This document shows positions 24,462 to 32,791 of a stretch of DNA of 64,000 nucleotides, one piece after another. The stretch covers positions 124,001 to 188,000 of the forward strand of contig CADANT010000001.1 in the NCBI GenBank assembly GCA_902789345.1, read 5' to 3'. The position numbers and the translations under genes were made by a program. This stretch comes from an uncultured Ruminococcus sp. GTDB lineage: Bacteria > Bacillota > Clostridia > Oscillospirales > Acutalibacteraceae. The notes under the pieces are model-generated. The model saw only the letters and a program-made list of their open reading frames with translations, was not told the DNA's origin and ran no database searches. Position 1 is the first letter of the stretch, and each line of letters opens with the position of its first letter.

Positions 24462-26660
24462 CTAGCTTTTAGAGCTGTCTTTACCCTGAATTTTTTCGGA
24501 TATTTCTTTAGCCTCCTCTTTTAAAGGAACAGCCTGCATAGGCTTTTTAGGCTCTGCGGCTTTTTTAATTTCCGCGGCTTCACCTTTAGCACTGCTGACG
24601 GTTGGCTGGGTAGGTTTGGTTTCTTTCACTTTTTCCCGCACCTTAGGCACCGAATCGGCATCACTGTCAGAATTCTCCGTTTCTTCTATTTCGGCTATTT
24701 TTTCGTTAAGCTCTATAAGCTCCTCCATAGTTTCCTTGTCTTCTTCAGCCACATTTATTTTTTCGTTCTGGTCTTTACCCTCAACGCAAACAAAATACAT
24801 AACTGACAGCGGAGGCAAGGTAAGCTTTATGCTTTGGTCATAGCCGTGCATAGGAACATCTTCTGTAGCAATGCTGTGCCCGTTTGAAATACCGGAACCA
24901 CCGTACTCTGCAAGGTCGGTGTTAAGCACCTCTGAATAAGCTCCCTTGTAAGGAACACCAATATAATAGCCCTCTCGCTTAATAGGTAAAAAGTTGCACA
25001 CAACTATAATACCGTTTCCCTTTTTATCAAGTCTTCTAAAGGCAAGCACACACTGTGTATAGTCGTCATGGTGAATCCAGTGGAAGCCTTTCCATGAATC
25101 CTCTATTTGGTACATAGGCGGATTCTCTACATAAAACTTATTTAAACACTTAATAAAGTGCTTAAGCTGTTTGTTTTTAGGATATTCCAGTACACTCCAG
25201 GCAAGCTCGCTGTCGGTGTTCCATTCTTCCATTTGTCCTATTTCGGCACCCATAAAAGTCAGCTTTTTGCCAGGGTGCATCATAGTGTACGCCATAAATA
25301 TTTTTACCTGGTCAAACTTACTGTTGAAATCTCCCGGCATTTTACTGAACAATGACTTTTTACCATACACCACTACATCGTGTGAAATAGGCAAAACAAA
25401 ATTTTCAGAAAACGCATAGAAAAATGAAAATGTTAAATTTGCGTGGTTAAACGGCCTGTAAAACGGGTCCAGCGACATATAGTGGAGCATATCGTTCATC
25501 CAGCCCATATTCCACTTAAAGTCAAAGCCTAAGCCGCCCTCTTTAACAGGCTTTGTTATCATAGGCCATGCTGTAGACTCCTCGGCAAAGGTAATTACAC
25601 TTGGGTACAGCCTGTGCAGAATTGTGTTTAATCTTTGTATAAACGCAACTGCCTCCAGATTTTCTTTTCCGCCAAATTGGTTTTTCGCCGATTCTTTGCC
25701 GGTACGGTTATAGTCAAGGTAAAGCATAGCGGCAACATTGTCTAACCTTAAACCGTCTACATGGTATTTTTCAATCCAAAAGGCTGCGCTTGAAAGCAAA
25801 AAGCTAATAACCTCATAGCGTGAATAGTCGAACACCAGTGTGCCTTTTTCTTCACGGTTTGCCTTTAACGGGTCGTGATATTCATAGCAACAGGTGCCGT
25901 CAAACAACGCCAAGGCGTAGTCGTCCTTTGGAAACTGGGAAATAGACCAGTCAATAATTACACCAATACCGTTTTGGTGGCACTTGTCAACCAAATACAT
26001 AAAGCCCGCCGGGTCACCATAGCGTGAAGTAGGTGCAAAATAGCCTGTTGGCTGGTAGCCCCAAGAGCCGTCAAAAGGGTACTCCATAATCGGCATAAAC
26101 TCAATGTGAGTATAGCTCATTTCCTTAACATAAGGTACAAGCTGGTCGGCAAGCTCTTTATAATCATAGAAATTACCGTCTAAGTACCTGCGCCATGAGC
26201 CGGCATGAACCTCATACACATTCATAGGCGCTTCTTTTACATTAATCTTTTTTCTGCTTTCCAACCATTCGCTGTCGTTCCACCGGAATTTGTCCAGACA
26301 ATAAACCCTGGAAGCATTGTTTGGTCTTGTTTCAAAATGAAAACCATAGGGGTCGGATTTATATAATCTTCTGTAGTCCTTTGCTTCTATACAATACTTA
26401 TAAGAGTCGTACTGATTTACATTATTTATATAGCACTCCCATACATCACCGTTTCCAATGCGTGACATATAATTTGCTGTTTCGTCCCAATTATTAAAAC
26501 TGCCTATTACCGACACCGATAAGGCGTTTGGTGCCCACACCCTAAAGACAAAGCAATTTTCGTCGCCAACCTTGTGTGAACCCATATATTCATAGGCATT
26601 ACAGCTGTTGCCGCTGTAGAATGCCTGTAAATGCTGTTTTTCGTCCATTACATTTTGCAT
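24462..26660 (-). CDS. glgB: 1,4-alpha-glucan branching enzyme GlgB with acidic C-terminal tail
   Basis: A GH13 branching enzyme that makes alpha-1,6 links in glycogen. 732 residues: an N-terminal CBM48 domain (about 25-115), the (beta/alpha)8 barrel with GVIIDWSISQFPKDDYAL, the nucleophile Asp in GLRLDNVAAML, the acid Glu in TFAEESTAW and the third acidic site in LPISHDVVVYGKKS, then the C-terminal beta domain ending near residue 632. The last 100 residues are a Glu/Lys-rich, probably disordered tail (EEDKETMEELIELNEKIAEI), not part of the usual enzyme. First gene of the operon, with its promoter at 26712-26740. Confidence 0.96.
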   Translation of the reverse strand: MQNVMDEKQHLQAFYSGNSCNAYEYMGSHKVGDENCFVFRVWAPNALSVSVIGSFNNWDETANYMSRIGNGDVWECYINNVNQYDSYKYCIEAKDYRRLYKSDPYGFHFETRPNNASRVYCLDKFRWNDSEWLESRKKINVKEAPMNVYEVHAGSWRRYLDGNFYDYKELADQLVPYVKEMSYTHIEFMPIMEYPFDGSWGYQPTGYFAPTSRYGDPAGFMYLVDKCHQNGIGVIIDWSISQFPKDDYALALFDGTCCYEYHDPLKANREEKGTLVFDYSRYEVISFLLSSAAFWIEKYHVDGLRLDNVAAMLYLDYNRTGKESAKNQFGGKENLEAVAFIQRLNTILHRLYPSVITFAEESTAWPMITKPVKEGGLGFDFKWNMGWMNDMLHYMSLDPFYRPFNHANLTFSFFYAFSENFVLPISHDVVVYGKKSLFSKMPGDFNSKFDQVKIFMAYTMMHPGKKLTFMGAEIGQMEEWNTDSELAWSVLEYPKNKQLKHFIKCLNKFYVENPPMYQIEDSWKGFHWIHHDDYTQCVLAFRRLDKKGNGIIVVCNFLPIKREGYYIGVPYKGAYSEVLNTDLAEYGGSGISNGHSIATEDVPMHGYDQSIKLTLPPLSVMYFVCVEGKDQNEKINVAEEDKETMEELIELNEKIAEIEETENSDSDADSVPKVREKVKETKPTQPTVSSAKGEAAEIKKAAEPKKPMQAVPLKEEAKEISEKIQGKDSSKS

Positions 26661-26711
26661 AAAGAAAACCCTTTCCTCTTTGTGTTATCTTCTACATCAT
26701 CCCATAGTAAT

Positions 26712-26740
26712 ATAATACCAACGCATTCAATAAATTTCAA
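26712..26740 (-). promoter_or_regulatory. Promoter of the glycogen operon
   Basis: On the minus strand: -35 TTGAAA (26735-26740), 17-bp spacer, -10 TATTAT (26712-26717), about 45 nt before the glgB start. Confidence 0.72.
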
Positions 26741-26850
26741 TAGATTAGTTAAATTTTATATGATTTTTTAAAGATTATATGCAAATATTTATACACATTG
26801 CGGAATTTTTACTCCAATTTTAATTTCCCTTTACAATGGGATATGCCATT

Positions 26851-27630
26851 TTACAAAATAGATTTATAAAAATTTACATCTCTGTCATTGTACACAGGAA
26901 AGCTGTTTCGCAATTTTTCAATATCATAGTCCAAGTTTGCATATGCAATTTCTTCATTATTGCCACAGTCGGCAACAATTTCGCCGTCGGGAGCTATTAT
27001 GCAGGAGCCGCCGCTGTAGCTTACTCCGCCTATGCTTCCTACACAGTTTACCGCAAGTATATACAGCTGGTTTTCTATTGCTCTTGCCTGTGTAAGCACC
27101 CTCCAGTGATTTTCTCTTTTTTGTGGCCAGTTAGCAGGTACAACTACAGCTGTAACCAAACGGTTTTTGCTTATGCCCTGAAACAGCTCCGGAAAGCGCA
27201 CATCGTAACATATTGCCGTAGAAAAATAGGTGTCCCCTATTTTATACTCTATCAGCCTTTCGCCTTTAACAAAATATTTATCTTCACCGCTGTAGGAAAA
27301 GGGGTGAATTTTTACATATGTACTTAAAGCAATACCCCTTTTATCTAAAACAGTGTAGCAATTTTTTGCCTTAGCACCGCACTGTTCCGTCCAGCCAATC
27401 CCCAGGGCAATACCGTATTTTCTGCAAATGTTTTGTGCCTGCAGTACAGTGTATTTATCAGTTTCGGCTGTAGCTTTTATATTCATAGAAAAGCCCGTTA
27501 GGCTCATCTCTGGCAAAAAAATAACATCTGCCCCATTTTGTGACGCTTCCGCCGCCGCCCTTTCAACCTTTAATAAATTTTTCTCTTTATCTTCCCACGC
27601 TATATTCATTTGAAATATTGCCGCTTTCAT
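26851..27630 (-). CDS. Carbon-nitrogen hydrolase (Nit2/omega-amidase-like)
   Basis: A nitrilase-superfamily amidase of 259 residues. I choose ATG 27630 (MKAAIFQMNIAWED), with AAGGTG upstream. The Glu-Lys-Cys triad is intact: Glu in FLPEMSLTGF, Lys in VKIHPFSY and Cys in ICYDVRFPELF. The pattern is closest to Nit2/YafV-type omega-amidases that hydrolyse 2-oxoglutaramate or similar amides. Transcribed alone on the minus strand; its stop lies near the glg promoter region. Confidence 0.9.
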   Translation of the reverse strand: MKAAIFQMNIAWEDKEKNLLKVERAAAEASQNGADVIFLPEMSLTGFSMNIKATAETDKYTVLQAQNICRKYGIALGIGWTEQCGAKAKNCYTVLDKRGIALSTYVKIHPFSYSGEDKYFVKGERLIEYKIGDTYFSTAICYDVRFPELFQGISKNRLVTAVVVPANWPQKRENHWRVLTQARAIENQLYILAVNCVGSIGGVSYSGGSCIIAPDGEIVADCGNNEEIAYANLDYDIEKLRNSFPVYNDRDVNFYKSIL

Positions 27631-27881
27631 ATAAATCACCTTAATTTGCACTTCTAAAACAGGTGCTAATTTTCTACGGTAATAATTATACACTAATTTA
27701 ATGTAAAAAAAGCATTTTTACTGCGTACATTTTAATTTATTTTTTAGAACAATTAAGTATATACTTACCGAAAACAGGGCTGCCTAGGAAAATTTATACC
27801 CCTAAGCAGCCCGTTCGATATAAAAGCACTAATTTATAAACAATCTATATAATCTACAGAGAAAAGTGTGTTTCTAATTGA

Positions 27882-29945
27882 TTACTTATTTTCACCTTTT
27901 CGACTTTCTATTATTTTTGCTGCAATACTTTCCGGAACAGGCTCATATCTTGCAAAGGCTGTTTTGTAGCTACCCTTGCCCTGAGTTACCTGTCTGAGAT
28001 AAACCGAAAAATCGCTCATCTCGGCAGCAGGTACCTCTGCCTCAACAGTCTGCATACCGTCTTCGCCCGGGTTCATACCCAACACTCTGCCACGGCGTTT
28101 GTTTACCTCGCCCATAATGTCGCCCATATTTGCATCAGGCACCATTACCGACACAGACTCTACCGGTTCAAGCAGTACCGGACTTGCCTGTGGCATACCG
28201 TTTTTGTAAGCTACCGCAGCCGCCATTTTAAATGACATTTCCGATGAATCTACAGGGTGGTACGAGCCGTCGTACAATGTTGCCTTTACACCCACAACAG
28301 GATAGCCTGCCAAAGGCCCCTTCTTTATGCTTTCTCTAAGTCCTTTTTCTACTGCCGGGAAGAATCCCTTTGGTACTGCGCCGCCTACAACTCTTTCTGC
28401 AAACTCCAAGTCTTCGCAGTCTGCCGGCTCAAACTCTATCCAAACATCGCCAAACTGGCCGTGTCCGCCTGATTGCTTTTTGTGCTTGCCCTGCACCTTA
28501 ACGCTCTTGCGTATAGTTTCACGGTACGCTACCTTTGGCGTACTTAAAACAACATCAAGATTAAATTTATTTTTCAGCTTAGACACTACAACATCAAGGT
28601 GCTGTTCACCTAAGCCAGCAAGAATCATTTCTTTTGTTTCTTTATCTACCTGTGTTACTACAGTAGGGTCTTCCTCTGAAATTTTAGCAAGAGCCTGCGC
28701 TACCTTGTCTTCTTCACCCTTTGTTTTTGGTGCAACCGTCATTTTATATGTAGGTACAGGGTAGCTTATACCCTCTAAGGTTACCTTTCTGGTTGGTGCA
28801 CAAAGAGTATCGCCTGTGTTAGTTGCGCTAAGCTTTGCCACTGCGCCAATGTCACCTGCTGTTATATACTTTGCGTCCTCCTGCTTTTTGCCTTTTGGAA
28901 TAAGAACCTTGCTTATTTTTTCTGTTGCACCTGTTCTCATATTTACAAGTGGACTGTCAGGCGTAACCTTGCCTGATACTACCTTAAAGTAGGAAAGCTT
29001 ACCTACAAACGGGTCGGCAACAGTTTTGAAAACTATAGCAGCTGTAGCTGCATTCTCGTTTGCCTTTAGCTCTACAGGTTCGCCGTCCGTGTCAACTGCA
29101 ATCTCCACTCTCTCATCTGCTGACGGTACAAGCCAATTAATACCGTTTAGCAAATGCTCTATACCATATGTATTTTGAGCGTCACCACAGAATACAGGGG
29201 TAATAGTACCCTCTTTTACACCACGGCTGACACCTACTATAACTTCCTCCGGGGTGAACTCCTCACCGCTGAAGTACTTTTCAAACATTTCCTCGTCCGT
29301 TTCTGCTACGGCCTCATAAATAGCCGTACGCAAGCCCTCAAGACGGTCGCCCATATTCGGCATGGCAGTTTGCGTTATCTTGCCGTTTTCATATCTATAT
29401 GCCTTATACTCAAGGATATTTACATAACAATTAGCCTGACCGTTTTCTATATACGGCACAACAACAGGACAAACAGACGGTCCGTAATGTGCCTTTAGGG
29501 TTTCAAAAACTCTGTAAAATCTTGCGCTTTCGTCGCAAAGACCGTTTACAAAGAACACCTTTGACATACCCGACTTTTCAGCCATTTTAAAGGCCTTGTC
29601 TGTACCAACGCCAACGCCGTCTTTACCGGACACAACTATAAGTGCTGTATCGGCGGCACGCATACCCTCACATACGCCACCAACAAAGTCAAAAAGTCCC
29701 GGGGTATCTATAAGATTAATTTTATAGCCTTTCCACTCAATAGGTGCTACTGCCGACATTACAGATACTTTTCTTTTTACCTCTTCAGGGTCAAAATCCA
29801 TAACCGTGTTTCCGTCGTTTACTTTGCCAAGACGCTCGGCAGCCCCTGACAAAAAAATCATCGACTCGGCTACAGATGTTTTGCCGCATCCGCCATGTCC
29901 GCATAAAACTATATTTTTTATTTTTTTAGCTTCGTACTGTTTCAT
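27882..29945 (-). CDS. Elongation factor G-like protein with divergent GTPase site
   Basis: A 687-residue paralog of EF-G; the canonical fusA is at 37055. I choose ATG 29945 (MKQYEAKKIKNIVLCGHGG). All EF-G domains are recognisable, including domain IV (VPKGFFPAVEKGLRES) and domain V (NKRRGRVLGMNPGEDG). The GTPase centre differs from true EF-G: the P-loop GHGGCGKTS is kept, but the switch-II motif is DTPGLFDF, with Leu for the catalytic His, and the NKxD base-recognition motif is VNGLCDE. Such proteins form a group often called EF-G-like or EF-G2; translation elongation is probably not their role. A good promoter is upstream. Confidence 0.9.
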   Translation of the reverse strand: MKQYEAKKIKNIVLCGHGGCGKTSVAESMIFLSGAAERLGKVNDGNTVMDFDPEEVKRKVSVMSAVAPIEWKGYKINLIDTPGLFDFVGGVCEGMRAADTALIVVSGKDGVGVGTDKAFKMAEKSGMSKVFFVNGLCDESARFYRVFETLKAHYGPSVCPVVVPYIENGQANCYVNILEYKAYRYENGKITQTAMPNMGDRLEGLRTAIYEAVAETDEEMFEKYFSGEEFTPEEVIVGVSRGVKEGTITPVFCGDAQNTYGIEHLLNGINWLVPSADERVEIAVDTDGEPVELKANENAATAAIVFKTVADPFVGKLSYFKVVSGKVTPDSPLVNMRTGATEKISKVLIPKGKKQEDAKYITAGDIGAVAKLSATNTGDTLCAPTRKVTLEGISYPVPTYKMTVAPKTKGEEDKVAQALAKISEEDPTVVTQVDKETKEMILAGLGEQHLDVVVSKLKNKFNLDVVLSTPKVAYRETIRKSVKVQGKHKKQSGGHGQFGDVWIEFEPADCEDLEFAERVVGGAVPKGFFPAVEKGLRESIKKGPLAGYPVVGVKATLYDGSYHPVDSSEMSFKMAAAVAYKNGMPQASPVLLEPVESVSVMVPDANMGDIMGEVNKRRGRVLGMNPGEDGMQTVEAEVPAAEMSDFSVYLRQVTQGKGSYKTAFARYEPVPESIAAKIIESRKGENK

Positions 29946-30021
29946 TGCTGTTGTTTCACTCCTACACTTTATTTTAACTATATTAGCATTATGCACAAAT
30001 ATGTAAATTTATGTTAAGAAC

Positions 30022-30050
30022 ATTATATACTATACATACATTTAGTGCAA
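30022..30050 (-). promoter_or_regulatory. Promoter of the EF-G-like gene
   Basis: On the minus strand: -35 TTGCAC (30045-30050), 17-bp spacer, -10 TATAAT (30022-30027). Confidence 0.7.
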
Positions 30051-30420
30051 TGTTTTTTTAATTGAAAACTAAAAATTCACCTAATATTAACAATAATTCA
30101 TATATATTTTATGCAAATTTGCTATCTCTTTTCTTAAAACCAACATTTATACAGCCTGTGCTGCGGTATAAAGTCAAAAAACACATTACAACACTGCTTT
30201 AAAACATTGCATCCACCCACCGCAACAGTCTGCAAACACTATTGGTAACTAAAAAACTACACTTTAATATATGGCGCAAGCATTAAAAATATGGCAACTA
30301 TATATTAATTTTACAGCCAAGCCACTATGCAAAAATGAGCAAAATTCAAAGCCTTTTATATGCCGGCACGGTAATATTCGGCACTGCTTTATTCTTATAC
30401 ACTATTACACAAAATAAGCA
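30051..30420. other. Gene-free A/T-rich stretch
   Basis: About 370 bases hold no plausible coding frame, tRNA or strong hairpin. The string AACACTATTGGTAA near 30236 also occurs near 19161 in the bioY control region; I attach no function to it. Confidence 0.5.
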
Positions 30421-30424
30421 ATAT

Positions 30425-30474
30425 AAAAAAAGACACAGCAAGCCTTAGCAAAAGCCAAAGCCGACTGTGTCTTT
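30425..30474 (-). terminator. Terminator of the GH3 gene
   Basis: AAAGACACAG (30429-30438) and CTGTGTCTTT (30465-30474) pair over 10 bp, with a T-tract on the minus strand after the left arm. Confidence 0.85.
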
Positions 30475-30495
30475 ATTAGGTTAATTGTCTACAAG

Positions 30496-32625
30496 TTATT
30501 TTCCGGATTTTTTATTCGATTTTTTCTTTTTCCTTCCGCCTTTGGCAGCCACAGCAATGATAATAATAATTACAACCAATGCAACCACCAGCAAGCAAGC
30601 TACTATAAGGAAATATCCGCTGTTTTGCAGTGTGTTGATAAAGCTGTTTACCGGGTCACTGCCATTTGACGGGGCGGTTGCATTTTCGGTTGCTGTAGGT
30701 GCAGCCTGCGTTGCAGGCTCTGTTGGCTTTACTGTTCCGGCAAACAACAAGCCGTCGCCTTTTTTGAATACTAAGTTAGATTCATACATAGAACCGTCGG
30801 AAAGCACCGCCGGAATATCTACAGGCAATGTGCCGTATGGGTTTTTATAACCAAAGGCAACCTCTACAGCTGCCAAAATATTTGGGCCATAGGTATATGC
30901 CGCAGGCTGAGAGCCGTCTGTATCTTCAGGATTCATACCGTTACAGCCGTAGGCTACCATAAGAGCCTGAGCGTCTTTATAGTTTGCCGTATCATAAGGC
31001 TTACCAACGCTAACCACTGCACATTTAATATTGTTTTCTTTACAATAATCCATTACAGAAGTTGGCACATAGGTATTTAAGCTGCCCTGCGCTATATCCT
31101 CACTGCTGTTCATTTCTGACAGCACTATTACATAGTTTGCACTGCTGACAGTATTTAATATTTCCTCCGCCGATGAGCCGTCGTTATAATAACAGGTTTC
31201 ATAGTTTACGCTAGGTATGGCCTTTTGAGAAATCATTTTGCTCATTGCATATTCCATACCCGGTGTTTCATTGTCATAAGCCGCAACCAAAACTACATTT
31301 TGCTTTTCTGTAGGCTTAAAAGGAAGCATATTTCCCTCATTTTTCAAAACAGTAATTGCCTTTGTAGCAAGGTCATCTTCTGTTTCGTGGTTTTCTGCAC
31401 TGCCTACAATTTTCTTGGCATTTTCAACTGTAGGGGCAGTGTAGTTAAGCACTCCACGCTTTTCCTTAAGCTGTAGAATGCGCTTAACAGCATTATTAAT
31501 GGTTTCTTCCTTTATGTCGCCGTTTACTACTGCTGACTTAATGTTGCCAATAAGCCCTGTAAGTTCTGTACCACTGCTTTTATCTGTTAGAGAAATAGGC
31601 ATAAGCAAATTGTCAACACCGGCATTAATGGCTAAAATGCAAGCCTGAGTTACGCCGAAATTGTCTGCGATAGCTCCCATATTCATAGCGTCTGTAGTAA
31701 CAACGCCCTTAAAGCCCAGCTTGTTTCTAAGAATATCGGTAACAAAGGTTTTTGAAAGAGTAGCCGGCAATGTTACATTGCTGCCGTCACTTTCCGACTT
31801 TACTGTTTTCTTTTCAACCTGTGGAAACTGAATGTGGGCTGTCATAATAACATCAACGCCGTTGTCAATGGCAGCTTTAAAAGGAACAAATTCGCATTTT
31901 TCAAGCTGGTCTAAAGACTTGTCCACACTAGGAAGCGATGTATGGGAATCTGTAGAGGTGTCGCCGTGTCCCGGGAAGTGCTTTGCGGCAGCTGCTACAT
32001 TATTCTGCTGAATACCGTTTATAACCTGTGTACCCAATGCTGAAACTATGCCGGGGTCGGAAGAAAATGACCTTAAACCTATAATAGGATTAGCCGGGTT
32101 ACTGTTTACATCAAGGGACGGTGCAAAGTCCATATTTATTCCCAAAGTGGCAAGCTCACTGCCCAAAATATTACCTGCCGTTTTGGCGTCGTTTGCACTG
32201 TTAATTGCACCCAGTGCCATATTACCCAGCAGAGATGTACCTGTGTTTAGCCTTACAACCTCGCCGCCCTCTTGGTCTGTACTTATAAACAGCGGTATTT
32301 TATTTCTTGAAGCTAACGCCGCCTGTTGAAATGCTGTAGTAAGCTTTACAGACTGTTCGGTATCAACAAGGTTTTCTGCAAACAATATTACTCCGCCTAC
32401 AGAGGTTTTAGAAATAATATTAGCTACATCGTCCTCCATAACAGTAAAATCCTCGCCGTCCCACTGGCGTACAGCAACAGTTATCATTTGGGCTATTTTT
32501 TCTTCTGTAGTCATTTTAGAAAGCAGTGTGTCCACATTGTCTGCGGCCGATGCAGTCGGAATACCTACTGCAACACACAGCGCACACAAAGCCACGCTTA
32601 CCACTTTTTTAAAACCTATTCTCAT
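30496..32625 (-). CDS. Glycoside hydrolase family 3, beta-N-acetylhexosaminidase-like, membrane-anchored
   Basis: A 709-residue exported enzyme probably acting on cell-wall amino-sugar glycans. Signal peptide at residues 1-28 (ending PTASAAD), then a GH3 barrel with the NagZ signature KHFPGHGDTSTDSHTSLP, whose Asp-His pair serves as acid/base, and the nucleophile Asp in VTTDAMNMGAI. A GH3 C-terminal alpha/beta domain follows, with a Pro/Thr/Ala linker (TEPATQAAPTATENATAP), one transmembrane helix and a KKKKSNKK tail, so the catalytic part is held on the outer face of the membrane. AGGAGG lies before the ATG. Confidence 0.92.
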   Translation of the reverse strand: MRIGFKKVVSVALCALCVAVGIPTASAADNVDTLLSKMTTEEKIAQMITVAVRQWDGEDFTVMEDDVANIISKTSVGGVILFAENLVDTEQSVKLTTAFQQAALASRNKIPLFISTDQEGGEVVRLNTGTSLLGNMALGAINSANDAKTAGNILGSELATLGINMDFAPSLDVNSNPANPIIGLRSFSSDPGIVSALGTQVINGIQQNNVAAAAKHFPGHGDTSTDSHTSLPSVDKSLDQLEKCEFVPFKAAIDNGVDVIMTAHIQFPQVEKKTVKSESDGSNVTLPATLSKTFVTDILRNKLGFKGVVTTDAMNMGAIADNFGVTQACILAINAGVDNLLMPISLTDKSSGTELTGLIGNIKSAVVNGDIKEETINNAVKRILQLKEKRGVLNYTAPTVENAKKIVGSAENHETEDDLATKAITVLKNEGNMLPFKPTEKQNVVLVAAYDNETPGMEYAMSKMISQKAIPSVNYETCYYNDGSSAEEILNTVSSANYVIVLSEMNSSEDIAQGSLNTYVPTSVMDYCKENNIKCAVVSVGKPYDTANYKDAQALMVAYGCNGMNPEDTDGSQPAAYTYGPNILAAVEVAFGYKNPYGTLPVDIPAVLSDGSMYESNLVFKKGDGLLFAGTVKPTEPATQAAPTATENATAPSNGSDPVNSFINTLQNSGYFLIVACLLVVALVVIIIIIAVAAKGGRKKKKSNKKSGK

Positions 32626-32740
32626 ACCCTATATCCTCCTTTTGAAGCATCTATGTATTCATAAAACAGGTATAACATATATCCTTTGTTTTTTCAATTA
32701 TAATTTAAAACTGTAATTTTAATGTAATTATATATGCAAA

Positions 32741-32774
32741 ACAGGGTTGTCCGATAAAAGCCGCACAACCCTGT
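32741..32774 (-). terminator. Terminator after pnp
   Basis: ACAGGGTTGT (32741-32750) and ACAACCCTGT (32765-32774) form a perfect 10-bp stem, followed on the minus strand by TTTTGC. Confidence 0.85.
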
Positions 32775-32791
32775 AGTATAAACAAGAATTA

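Noticed and set aside
30051..30420. RNA gene in the long gap
   Set aside because: No tRNA arms, strong stem or promoter-terminator pair could be found.
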